A DNA stretch of 64,000 nt from Candidatus Sumerlaeota bacterium (lineage in GTDB: Bacteria; Sumerlaeota; Sumerlaeia; MWCT01; JAUWMI01). Positions within the stretch are counted from its first letter, which is position 1. Each line of letters opens with the position of its first letter. Positions 19,789 through 27,945 of this stretch are shown here, piece after piece. Position numbers and translations under genes: made by a program. Below the pieces are notes generated by a model. That model worked only from the letters and a program-made list of their open reading frames with translations, was not told where the DNA came from and did not search any database. The stretch spans positions 44,994 through 108,993 of the forward strand of contig JAUWMI010000009.1 of assembly GCA_030613245.1 (NCBI GenBank). Direction: 5' to 3'.

Positions 19789-21846
19789 ATGAAAATCTAT
19801 CTACGGCTAGTTAAATACCTCCTTGATTACAAGCTCAAAATCTCTGTAGCAGTAGTATGCCTGTTCCTTGTCGCCGCACTTAACGTCTTTAGCATCGCCG
19901 CTTTCAAACCCATTATTGAGATCCTTTTCGGCGTGACGGGAGAACAGGCACCCGCCGAGACTACAGCCCTCACAACCTGCCCATCCGGCACCCCGCACAC
20001 TATCTTTCCACTACAGACGCCAACGGAAGGCGTCAACCTCGACACCGGCCCAACAACTCTCTGTCCCTACGGCCCTCCTCATGCCATTTCCACGATTAAA
20101 CCCACTCAAGTGCATAAGGAGCTCTTGCCTGATCAGCTGGCAGCCGATCACAAGGCCGCCGGAGCGATTCAGGCTTTGTATGCAAAGGCAAAGGCCACAA
20201 AAAACAAACTCGAGCAATCCTTCTATTCCTACATCCAGCAAGGGAAAAAAATGCTCCTGCTGGCCATCGTCAGTGGCGTCATTATCGTGGCTCAGCTGCT
20301 TAAGTTTCTCTTCGACTTTCTCTCGAAGTACCTGACCAACTACATCAGCCTCTCCATTATCAAGAATCTCAAGTATCAGCTCTACTCCCACGTGCTACAT
20401 CTCGACATGGGCTTCTTCGCCCGCAAGACCACAGGCCACCTGATGTCGCGCATCTCCAGCGATGTCCAAGGCGTACGCAATTCGCTCATGCTCGTGTTTG
20501 ATGATGCGATGCAGGCGCCAATCAATCTCGCCTTTCTCCTCGCTTTTCTCTTCTATCTGAACCATCACCTCACGCTGCTGATTTTCATCTTTGTCCCCCT
20601 GACCATCCTCCCCATTAGCTATTTTGCAAAAAAAGTGCGTAAGCTCACCAGGAAAGAGCGAAGAAAGGTCGCCAGCATCAGCAGTGCTATGCAGGAAATC
20701 CTCAGCGGTGTGAAAATCGTTAAGGCGTTTCGCATGGAGCACTACGAGCTGAAGAAGTTCGACCGCCAAAATGTCAAACACTTCCTCTACGAACTCCGGC
20801 GCCGAACCGTCAAAATTATATCCTCACCCTTTATGGAGCTCCTCGGCACGTTCGTTGTTGTACTCGTCCTCATGGTTGGCGGCTACTTCATCACCGAAGC
20901 CCGCACCATGAGCGGCGCCGACTTCTTTATCTACATTTTCGCCCTGTCGCGCCTCTATAAACCAGTAAAAAAGATCAACTCTGCCTTCGCTGACGTCCAG
21001 GAGGGTATGGTAAATGCCGAACGCATCTTTCGTATCCTCGATACCCAGTCGAACATCAAGGAGATACCCGACGCCGTCGAGCTCCGCCCCATGTCACGCA
21101 ATATCCGGTTTAACAACCTGAGCTTTGCCTATGAAGGCGAGAAGTTCGTGCTCAAGAATATCAATCTCGATCTGCCGGTTCGCCAGGTCACTGCTTTTGT
21201 CGGCCCGAGCGGTGCAGGAAAGTCCACCCTCATCAGTCTCATTCCTCGCTTCTACAATCCTACAATCGGTACCGTGGAGATTGACGGCATCGACATTAGG
21301 ACAGTTACCCTCGACTCGCTCCGACACCAAATCGGCATCGTCTCCCAGGAAAGCATCCTCTTTAACGACACGATTCGCAACAATATCGCTTACGGCGAAG
21401 AAGACACTCCTGACGACCTGGTCATCGCAGCCGCCAAAGCCGCACACATTCACGACCATATAAGCTCTCTGCCGCAGGGCTACGATACCGTCATTGGCGA
21501 ACGCGGCACGAGACTCTCCGGTGGCGAACGCCAGCGCATCACGATTGCACGCGCCATTCTCAAAGATCCCGCCATTTTGATTCTCGACGAAGCAACATCC
21601 TCACTCGATTCCGAATCCGAAGCCCTCATTCAAAAAGCCATGGATCGCCTCATCGCCAGCCGCACTACACTCATCATTGCCCACCGCCTCTCCACGGTTA
21701 TCAATGCCAATCGCATTGTCGTCCTGGATAAAGGTCGCATTGTGGAGATCGGCAAGCATGACGAGCTCATCGCCAAAGGCGGACTCTACGCCAGACTCTG
21801 CGAATCACAATTCCAGCTCCGCCCCATCCGCACCCCACCGGTATAA
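19789..21846 (+). CDS. MsbA-like ABC exporter (fused membrane and ATPase domains)
   Basis: 685 residues from the ATG at 19789 (MKIYLRLVKYLLDYKLK). Six transmembrane helices are followed by a nucleotide-binding domain with Walker A GPSGAGKST, signature LSGGE, Walker B ILILDEATSSLD and the switch IAHRLST. Closest in layout to MsbA-type lipid flippases. Odd feature: the loop between helices 1 and 2 is about 110 residues instead of a few tens and contains two copies of a CPxGxPH motif (CPSGTPH, CPYGPPH), making the protein about 100 residues longer than MsbA. An upstream TTG/ATG extension adds 31 residues but is not needed. No lipid A genes are adjacent, so the substrate is open. Confidence 0.88.
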   Translation: MKIYLRLVKYLLDYKLKISVAVVCLFLVAALNVFSIAAFKPIIEILFGVTGEQAPAETTALTTCPSGTPHTIFPLQTPTEGVNLDTGPTTLCPYGPPHAISTIKPTQVHKELLPDQLAADHKAAGAIQALYAKAKATKNKLEQSFYSYIQQGKKMLLLAIVSGVIIVAQLLKFLFDFLSKYLTNYISLSIIKNLKYQLYSHVLHLDMGFFARKTTGHLMSRISSDVQGVRNSLMLVFDDAMQAPINLAFLLAFLFYLNHHLTLLIFIFVPLTILPISYFAKKVRKLTRKERRKVASISSAMQEILSGVKIVKAFRMEHYELKKFDRQNVKHFLYELRRRTVKIISSPFMELLGTFVVVLVLMVGGYFITEARTMSGADFFIYIFALSRLYKPVKKINSAFADVQEGMVNAERIFRILDTQSNIKEIPDAVELRPMSRNIRFNNLSFAYEGEKFVLKNINLDLPVRQVTAFVGPSGAGKSTLISLIPRFYNPTIGTVEIDGIDIRTVTLDSLRHQIGIVSQESILFNDTIRNNIAYGEEDTPDDLVIAAAKAAHIHDHISSLPQGYDTVIGERGTRLSGGERQRITIARAILKDPAILILDEATSSLDSESEALIQKAMDRLIASRTTLIIAHRLSTVINANRIVVLDKGRIVEIGKHDELIAKGGLYARLCESQFQLRPIRTPPV

Positions 21847-21993
21847 AAAGAAAAGAATGGGAAAGGCAAGTTTTCTACTCTCATGCTTCGCCTTTGCCCA
21901 GGTAATTTACCTCCCTCAACACTAAGAACACCTAACAAAAAAACCATCAAACCACGACGGCACGACGCGAATTAGCCTTAGGCGCATTAAGAA

Positions 21994-22022
21994 TGTAGGG
22001 GCGACCCGTCGGGTCGCCCTGC
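21994..22022. repeat. Palindromic repeat, GTAGGGGC family
   Basis: TGTAGGGGCGACCC, loop GTC area, GGGTCGCCCTGC: inner arms GCGACCC/GGGTCGC differ from other copies yet still pair. Confidence 0.75.
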
Positions 22023-22041
22023 TATGTCCATTTCGTAATAT

Positions 22042-22069
22042 TGTAGGGGCAGGCCTTGTGCCTGCCCTT
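22042..22069. repeat. Palindromic repeat, GTAGGGGC family
   Basis: TGTAGGGGCAGGC and GCCTGCCCTTG; the inner arm AGGC pairs with GCCT. Confidence 0.7.
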
Positions 22070-22150
22070 GTATTCTTCTTCGTGTTCTTCGTGGTAATTG
22101 CTTCTAATTATATATACCACGAAAAGCACGAATGGCACGAAGATATAGTT

Positions 22151-22180
22151 GGGCAATCCGCCATGGCGGGCTGCCCCTAC
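22151..22180. repeat. Palindromic repeat, GTAGGGGC family (reverse orientation)
   Basis: GGGCAATCCGCC and GGCGGGCTGCCCCTAC; same outer sequence as the family on the opposite strand. Confidence 0.7.
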
Positions 22181-22259
22181 CATGTCAAAATCGGGATAAA
22201 ATGGGAGGGCTGGAGTGTTTTTGACGCTATCTTCTTCTCAAGATTTAGTAGAAGGATTA

Positions 22260-22375
22260 TTACCCCTCAAACAGACGTGCGATTGCGGCCAGCGTCGGTT
22301 TGATCCAATCGAGGATGAGAAAGTTCAGCCGCCGGCCTTTTCCGAGCACTGCCACGCGGTAAACCGAAGAAGAAA
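22260..22375 (-). pseudogene. C-terminal remnant of a paralogue of the 24.5-kb membrane protein
   Basis: Read on the minus strand, this stretch encodes RLNFLILDWIKPTLAAIARL then FEG and a stop. The intact gene at 24479-25129 ends with the same 23 residues apart from two changes (A to G and E to G). The DNA differs at about 20% of sites, mostly synonymous, so the fragment comes from a once-functional paralogue rather than a fresh duplication. About 15 more codons upstream stay hydrophobic in frame, then similarity is lost toward the island at 22.45 kb. Confidence 0.7.
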
Positions 22376-22452
22376 AAATAATTCCGTCTGTCCCCATTTA
22401 CCCCGCGACGGTCTCTCTGTGCTTTGCCGATTCCTTCTGGTGAGAGATGTCC

Positions 22453-24012
22453 TTATTGATACTTCCGAAACCACTTGATAATCTGCCAGGCAGGCTTCTG
22501 TTTCATTGCTGCTTCTACGTACGGATTTTCTAAGACTTGATGTAAATAGCTACCGATCACTGGGTCGTATATGACGGCCCTGTGAAAGAAGTCTCCTTGT
22601 TCAATGTCCGTTGCATCAAATAGCAAGTCAAATTTCATCGTTCCGTTCAATAGAAAAGCCGCGCGCCACATAAATCGTGGATATTTGTCGCAAAGAATAT
22701 TCTTTGCGCAATCGCCGTCGAGGGGGCTCTCTTCTAGAATGTAATTTCGATAATCGTTTAGGCATGTTAAATGAAGATCCCACTCTCGGTCACCCCCAAT
22801 GACAGACGAATCCCATTTTGCAATCCTATTAAGCAGCATGTTAAAACTCTCCACGGCCTCATGAACAGGTTCATACGGAATTCGTATCTTGGGATAAAGA
22901 GGAATCAACAAGTACCGAGGAATAGCGCGGTAATCATACCATGCTGACCTTATTGATAATCCTAGCGGTTTGTTATTAGAATCATAAATAGATTCCCCGT
23001 CCAATATCATCCGCGCAAATGGCCCAACCTGGTCATCGTGGACATATATTTTATCAATGTGAGCTGAGATTAGTCTCAACTGATCATTGGATGAGAAAGC
23101 AGGAGTCTCTCCCATGCTATAGCCAATAACCGTTACCGCATGAGGCGACCCCCGAATCTTATAAGATGTCCCATTTTCCAAAAAGGCCTTTTGGAATAGC
23201 AAAAGCACTGGGATCTTTCCACGCAGATAGCCATAGAGTACATTTCGGAACATATCCAGTTCTACCGTCCTGATTGTATAAGGGTCCAAACCCACCGAAC
23301 GAATTGACCCTGCCATCTGCTCAATGCTAAGACCCGTTGATGGCATAGCACGCCAACGCAGGGGGAACTTTTCATTTGCCACACGAGTAATCTCTACTGG
23401 TGCAGGAATTATATGTTGGAATTGTTTACCTGTACTCTGAAATGCCGTCCATAGCGCACTCGTAGCGCATGCCGCCACCGCCCTATCTTGCTCCTGGAAA
23501 GCCAGACTCTCAATACGAAGCGGAATGCCAAACAAGCTACTATTGTACTCGCGAACTAAAGGGAAGTTTCTCCGACCTCCATTAGGAGGGTAGGTAACAA
23601 CACAAGTCCTTCCTATGACCGTTTGTGGAAGATCTCGAATGACCATGAATCCTAAATAACAACCGCGTTCTTGCAAGGATTTTGCCGTTAAATAACCTTG
23701 TTTTTTCTTTAGAAGATTGGAGAAAGCAGTGGGGGAGAATTTCGCGGTGAAAAAGTGTAATCGTGTACACTTACGTTGGTAATCTCGAAAGCAGCGTACG
23801 TAATAGGAAGCGTAATCCTCTAAATAATCATGATCAACGTAATCATACTCAACAACTATTGTCTTAGCTTTAACATCGCTAAAATAGGAACGAAAATACC
23901 GAGCATGCGGCTTGCAGCTTAAATCGTAAAGGCTAATCCTAGAATTTTTCGATATTAGCTCGAGCAATTTTTCAATACTAAACTTCTCTACCTTATAAGG
24001 ACTCTGTACCAT
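22453..24012 (-). CDS. Uncharacterised protein with a papain-like/C39-like cysteine peptidase domain
   Basis: 519 residues from the ATG at 24012, which begins seven bases after the upstream gene's stop; an in-frame upstream start at 24105 would overlap that gene. The middle resembles a C39/papain-like fold: Gln175 in EQDRAVAACATSAL, Cys182, His281 in the strand HAVTVIGY, and Asp316-Asp317 in IYVHDDQVGP, the expected oxyanion Gln, nucleophile, His and Asp. The roughly 160-residue N-terminal and 170-residue C-terminal regions match nothing I recognise. No signal peptide or membrane helix. AT-richer than its neighbours, suggesting acquisition. Peptidase assignment is inference from motif order only. 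Confidence 0.6.
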   Translation of the reverse strand: MVQSPYKVEKFSIEKLLELISKNSRISLYDLSCKPHARYFRSYFSDVKAKTIVVEYDYVDHDYLEDYASYYVRCFRDYQRKCTRLHFFTAKFSPTAFSNLLKKKQGYLTAKSLQERGCYLGFMVIRDLPQTVIGRTCVVTYPPNGGRRNFPLVREYNSSLFGIPLRIESLAFQEQDRAVAACATSALWTAFQSTGKQFQHIIPAPVEITRVANEKFPLRWRAMPSTGLSIEQMAGSIRSVGLDPYTIRTVELDMFRNVLYGYLRGKIPVLLLFQKAFLENGTSYKIRGSPHAVTVIGYSMGETPAFSSNDQLRLISAHIDKIYVHDDQVGPFARMILDGESIYDSNNKPLGLSIRSAWYDYRAIPRYLLIPLYPKIRIPYEPVHEAVESFNMLLNRIAKWDSSVIGGDREWDLHLTCLNDYRNYILEESPLDGDCAKNILCDKYPRFMWRAAFLLNGTMKFDLLFDATDIEQGDFFHRAVIYDPVIGSYLHQVLENPYVEAAMKQKPAWQIIKWFRKYQ

Positions 24013-24019
24013 TATTTTA

Positions 24020-24220
24020 TCAGAATCCCGTCGGTTTTCGTAACTCTTCCGGATCAATTTCCCTTGCCTTATAAAGCTGATCCGAAAGTGGCGTTCCCTG
24101 TTCAACCACCTCCTTTAGGGCTTTGCGTCCCTTATGTGAGGACAGCCACTTATAAGTTTTTTTGGCAGCTTTCCTCACATCTTCTGTAGCTCCACTCTTT
24201 TTCGCCATCTTTGGCTCCAT
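24020..24220 (-). CDS. Small charged protein of unknown function, first gene of the two-gene island
   Basis: 66 residues, starting at the ATG at 24220 behind GGAGGGTGAGG. Lysine-rich helical N-terminus (KKSGATEDVRKAAKKTYKW) and a short tail ending DPEELRKPTGF; no family recognised. It is followed after seven bases by the C39-like gene, so the two are almost certainly co-transcribed. Size, charge, pairing and the palindrome in front recall antitoxin- or regulator-like genes, but that is only a hypothesis. Confidence 0.6.
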   Translation of the reverse strand: MEPKMAKKSGATEDVRKAAKKTYKWLSSHKGRKALKEVVEQGTPLSDQLYKAREIDPEELRKPTGF

Positions 24221-24260
24221 AGCCTCACCCTCCTGCGCAGACTCTGCATTTCTATACAAT

Positions 24261-24284
24261 ACGCTTTCAGATCTAAGAAAGCGT
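24261..24284. promoter_or_regulatory. Inverted repeat, possible operator of the two-gene island
   Basis: ACGCTTTC and GAAAGCGT form perfect 8-bp arms around an 8-base spacer, 40 bases upstream of the small gene's start. It abuts a TATTGT hexamer (24261-24256 on the minus strand) that could be a -10. Position fits autoregulation; no T-run follows, so it is not a typical terminator. Confidence 0.35.
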
Positions 24285-24478
24285 CACTAAACAATACGAT
24301 TAATACTCCATAAGATTTGGGATAAAGTCAATTTTAAAATTCGTATATAGCACAGTTTTTAGCGTGTCAAGCCTTATTTTGATAGGATTTTATACTCTAA
24401 TTCAAACTCTTTGTGTCCCTTTTAGCCGAAATGGAGACACACGATGTTTTTGGGAAAGATTACGCAGACCGAGGACTA

Positions 24479-25129
24479 TTACCCGCCAAACAGACGCCCT
24501 ATGGCGGCAAGTGTCGGTTTGATCCAGTCGAGGATAAGGAAGTTCAGGCGCCCGATTAATATCGACTCGCGACCCATCACCATATAGCCATACGCCACAC
24601 CGAAGTAGATCATCAGGAAGAAAATCCCCAGCCGCGCAGCTACTTTGATCGGCCCTTTGCGTTCCACAGAGAAGAAAAAGTAAATCATCCCGCACGTTAC
24701 ACCCAGCAGCATAATAATAGCATTCAGCTGCGGAGCAAAGCCCGCTGTTAGCACCGGATTAATCGTTGCATACGAATGTTCTATCAGCAATCCCTGAATA
24801 TTATTCGGTGCCGCAACACCCGCCGTGTACCCGATAATAAACGCCAGCGGGATGCGACTCACCCATGACGCCTTCTTCGAAAACCGTGTGAACATCGCAA
24901 GGCCCATCAGCGTTGGAATAATCACTATCCACTCATGCTGCCCAAGCGCTGCAATCACCTTCTTATCAATCACTTCCCAGTATGCAATACAAATCAGGTA
25001 CCCTGTAGATACCCCTACGTAGATATGCTCCGCAAGCTTATACGCCGGATTATCCTTGTACAGAAAACTGTAAATCGCCAGCGTAAACCCCGCTGCAAGC
25101 CATATACCCAGTAGCTCATGCCAGATCAT
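24479..25129 (-). CDS. Polytopic membrane protein, last intact gene of the MutL-associated operon
   Basis: 216 residues with about seven hydrophobic helices (for example IWLAAGFTLAIYSFLY, YLICIAYW, WIVIIPTLMGLAMF, IIMLLGVTCGMIYFFF). A conserved loop TAGVAAPNNIQGLLIEH and the C-terminal LNFLILDWIKPTLAAIGRLF stand out. No function recognised. Its ATG overlaps the stop of the upstream gene by four bases, so translation is coupled. A truncated paralogue sits 2.2 kb downstream. Confidence 0.75.
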   Translation of the reverse strand: MIWHELLGIWLAAGFTLAIYSFLYKDNPAYKLAEHIYVGVSTGYLICIAYWEVIDKKVIAALGQHEWIVIIPTLMGLAMFTRFSKKASWVSRIPLAFIIGYTAGVAAPNNIQGLLIEHSYATINPVLTAGFAPQLNAIIMLLGVTCGMIYFFFSVERKGPIKVAARLGIFFLMIYFGVAYGYMVMGRESILIGRLNFLILDWIKPTLAAIGRLFGG

Positions 25130-25965
25130 CCAGAAGGCTCCTTTTTCGGCTTTCGCTTCGAAAGGATAAACGCTATATTACCCAACAGTATAAGCCCTAT
25201 AATCATCACATGAATCGAAGATTGCGCCACCATGCCCAGCCGTGCCGACCCAGTATAGCCCATCAGCTTCTCATACTCTGCCGCACCCTTCAGTCCCCCT
25301 ACAATTCCGGTCACCTGCTCTGCCTGCAAGAAGGGATACATTCCAGTAGCCAAAATCGCTGTACAGCCTGAACCGATATCAATCCCGTAATTCTGTCGCC
25401 CATATATAATCCAGCCGTACCCCCCATATGCATCATCATGAAGCCACATCATATAATCAAAATCTCGCAGCGAATTAATATCCTTGAGAATCGGAACCGT
25501 TCTCGTATCTTGCTCATAAAAATTCTTGGGAAACGATCCCTTCAGATCCTGACCCAGTCCCAACACCACGGCTTGATACCCTGGCTTATACCCCAGAAAG
25601 TCGTAGTCCACTCCCTGTTTAAGGTTAAACTCCCGCTCCATCGCGACAAACAGTTCCTCCCCAATCCCCGTGCCGTAGGGGATAAGCGTAACCCCAACCA
25701 CCTTCAACCCACGGCCAAAAATATGGCGCAGTATCGCCTTTGCCATCGGATCCATCTCCGGCATCGCAGACGGCTCATAGTCGAACGATACCAGAACCAT
25801 CGCCCCCTCCGGCAGCGCGTCAATCGCGTTATACACACCCCTTACCTCTGGCGTCACAAACGTCGGCAACGAGAACGACATAATGATCGGTATTGCCCCT
25901 GAAATCCCTATCAGCAGAAAAATATAGCGCCGATCAATCTGCAGGATGCGTTCCCAAATATTCAC
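25126..25965 (-). CDS. Membrane-anchored protein of unknown function in the MutL-associated operon
   Basis: 279 residues: a hydrophobic helix at about 15-35, an alternating strand/helix domain of roughly 200 residues (LPEGAMVLVSFDYEPSAMPE, GLKVVGVTLIPYGTGIGEE, DFLGYKPGYQAVVLGLGQD), and a C-terminal helix near 247-269 followed by a Lys-rich tail. The middle domain looks Rossmann- or sugar-binding-like by strand pattern, but that is tentative. Its start is immediately next to the upstream gene's stop. Confidence 0.75.
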   Translation of the reverse strand: MNIWERILQIDRRYIFLLIGISGAIPIIMSFSLPTFVTPEVRGVYNAIDALPEGAMVLVSFDYEPSAMPEMDPMAKAILRHIFGRGLKVVGVTLIPYGTGIGEELFVAMEREFNLKQGVDYDFLGYKPGYQAVVLGLGQDLKGSFPKNFYEQDTRTVPILKDINSLRDFDYMMWLHDDAYGGYGWIIYGRQNYGIDIGSGCTAILATGMYPFLQAEQVTGIVGGLKGAAEYEKLMGYTGSARLGMVAQSSIHVMIIGLILLGNIAFILSKRKPKKEPSG

Positions 25966-26643
25966 TTAATCGCCGCCTCCCATATACGTCCGTTCTATGC
26001 CGAACAGAATGCGCAATGACGTCGCCACTATTCCTACTGCAAGACCCAGGAATATCGCCCTGCGTGCTGCCATTGCTGGTACACTAAGGAGCCATCCGGC
26101 CATCTCCGGTAACCCCGGTATAATTTGCGTCACTGTAATCTGCTGATGAACGAAATCCGAGAGCATAGCACCAAGGGGAACACGCCCGATCATCAAGATA
26201 AGCGCGCCCACTAACATCACGGTCGCATCGAACGTCCGCGCACGAAATGCACGGTACGCAGCCGAGGCTATATAAAACGCCAGTAGCGAAAACGTCGTCA
26301 TGGTCAGCGGCGTGTTTACCCATTTGAACATCCACATAAACACCCCGCCCGACTTGATATTGCGCTCCAGAGCCAATCCGACAAATGTCATGAATATCAG
26401 GCAAATATACATGACAATGCTATAGCCATATCCGGCTTCCTTGCGTTTAATCTTTATGTAGTGCGCCCGCATCAAACTGAACACACCAATAACCAGCGCG
26501 AAATTGGCAATGATCTGCACCCATTCGTTTGCACCGGTGAACATCCCCTGAAGAAACGGCGCAGGAGAAAAATACGAGACGATCATCAGAAACCCAACCA
26601 CCGACACTATGATCATCGGCAGCTGTCTCTTGAAAAAACCCAT
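25966..26643 (-). CDS. Polytopic membrane protein in the MutL-associated operon
   Basis: 225 residues, about six helices (LPMIIVSVVGFLMIV, IIANFALVIGVFSLM, IVMYICLIFMTFVGLAL, ATVMLVGALILMIG, and a last pair). The ATG at 26643 (MGFFKRQL) with GGAGCGAGGG just ahead is preferred over an upstream in-frame start at 26670. Unknown function; 13 bases downstream of the DUF6754-like gene. Confidence 0.75.
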   Translation of the reverse strand: MGFFKRQLPMIIVSVVGFLMIVSYFSPAPFLQGMFTGANEWVQIIANFALVIGVFSLMRAHYIKIKRKEAGYGYSIVMYICLIFMTFVGLALERNIKSGGVFMWMFKWVNTPLTMTTFSLLAFYIASAAYRAFRARTFDATVMLVGALILMIGRVPLGAMLSDFVHQQITVTQIIPGLPEMAGWLLSVPAMAARRAIFLGLAVGIVATSLRILFGIERTYMGGGD

Positions 26644-26656
26644 TACCCTCGCTCCT

Positions 26657-27943
26657 CTAGAGCGCAGCAAAAAAGTGCTTTATCGCCTGCAGCCAATGCT
26701 GCTCTGGATAAAAGACGTGCAGGCTCATTAACACGGAGCCCAGAAGAATCAGTATCGTCAGAATGATCTTTGTTATGTCCTGCCCTTTCAAATTCCCGAG
26801 AAGTCTTGGTTCGCGCGACAGATACGCACTCGCTGCATACAGCTCTTCCCCGATCAAACAGTAGTCGCACGCGGTCACGAAAAAGGGGATCTGGTATGTC
26901 GAGTCCGTGCCTGCAATTTGAAGCGCCCCAATGGAAAAACCGGTTTCAGCCAGCAGGAGCGATTCTGCGGCAAATGACCCCAGGAAGAAATTCGTAGCCG
27001 GCTTCTCGCGCACCATCATGCCATCCACTGCCGCCACATAGCTAAACTGCTCACCCGCAATGAAGAAAATGTCATCCGCATTATACGCATCCGGCCGTCC
27101 GGCATTGATATACGCCTGCTTCACTACCTCTTGCGTTAACGTCATCGTCACCGCCCATTTGTTCGGCACGATCAAACGTGAATCATACTGCGCTACTTTC
27201 TTCGCCACGTGCGCTAAAATGTTTATCGACGCAATGGTAGCAATACTATCAATATCCGAATACCCCGTCAGATACATTATCGGCTTTCCCATCTCTGTGG
27301 CGCGTCCAATTGCCTCATCTACCGCATCAATGCCCGGAATCTTACGAATAAAAAGATCTGGATGCTTCTTTGCCCACTCGATGCAAACCAATACCAGCCC
27401 AGCCATGAGCAGAAGAACCAATAGCGTATTCCACCGGTGGCTCATAAAGTAATTCATCCGTGCCTTTGCAGTTACAATCGTATCAAGCATCACCGGTTCC
27501 GTCACGGTCTCATCCCTGATCCCAAGCCTGTACCAGTGCTGCCTGACCTCTTCTGTCTCTTCATCAACTTGCGAAATCTCCACAAATCGGAAGTTCTTGT
27601 GGCGAGGCGAGAATCCAAATAAGGCGGGAGCATCGGAGCATAGCGTATCTTCTAACCCAACAATCGCTTTTTCTTCGACCTTGAACGGCCCTTCTGGCGA
27701 AGTGGCTTCGTAAATAACGTATTCCAAGCCTTTATCTGCCCGTGTCTCTTCGCTGGGCGACCGCGACCATACCAGCAGAATGCTCTTTCCTGCATCATGG
27801 GGTGTATCAATAGCCTTAAATTCTGCAGGCAGGACCAGCTCACCCGGTTGACCAATGCCCACAGTGGCCATCGCGATACAAAGAAAAACTGTAAGACTTA
27901 CCGCGAAAAAACCACACTTTCCGGAATGTGTTTTGCCACTCAT
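26657..27943 (-). CDS. DUF6754-like membrane protein with N-terminal Fn3-like domain
   Basis: 428 residues: N-terminal signal or anchor helix (about 12-31), a beta-rich Fn3-like domain (about 38-155, with LLVWSRSPSEE and YVIYEATSPEGPF), a transmembrane helix near 172-190, a cytoplasmic domain of about 200 residues containing GKPIMYLTGYSDIDSIATI, and a final helix near 395-415. I believe this is the family databases call DUF6754, but that is from memory. Its function is unknown. It begins two bases after the KOW-protein stop. Confidence 0.7.
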   Translation of the reverse strand: MSGKTHSGKCGFFAVSLTVFLCIAMATVGIGQPGELVLPAEFKAIDTPHDAGKSILLVWSRSPSEETRADKGLEYVIYEATSPEGPFKVEEKAIVGLEDTLCSDAPALFGFSPRHKNFRFVEISQVDEETEEVRQHWYRLGIRDETVTEPVMLDTIVTAKARMNYFMSHRWNTLLVLLLMAGLVLVCIEWAKKHPDLFIRKIPGIDAVDEAIGRATEMGKPIMYLTGYSDIDSIATIASINILAHVAKKVAQYDSRLIVPNKWAVTMTLTQEVVKQAYINAGRPDAYNADDIFFIAGEQFSYVAAVDGMMVREKPATNFFLGSFAAESLLLAETGFSIGALQIAGTDSTYQIPFFVTACDYCLIGEELYAASAYLSREPRLLGNLKGQDITKIILTILILLGSVLMSLHVFYPEQHWLQAIKHFFAAL

Positions 27944-27945
27944 AA

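Larger units (their letters stand above)
21847..22259. other. Repeat-rich intergenic region
   Basis: Contains three GTAGGGGC-family palindromes (21994-22022, 22042-22069, 22151-22180) and, at 22078-22141, a foldback in which CTTCGTG/TTCGTGG tracts pair with CCACGAAAAGCACGAA. No gene seen. Confidence 0.6.
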
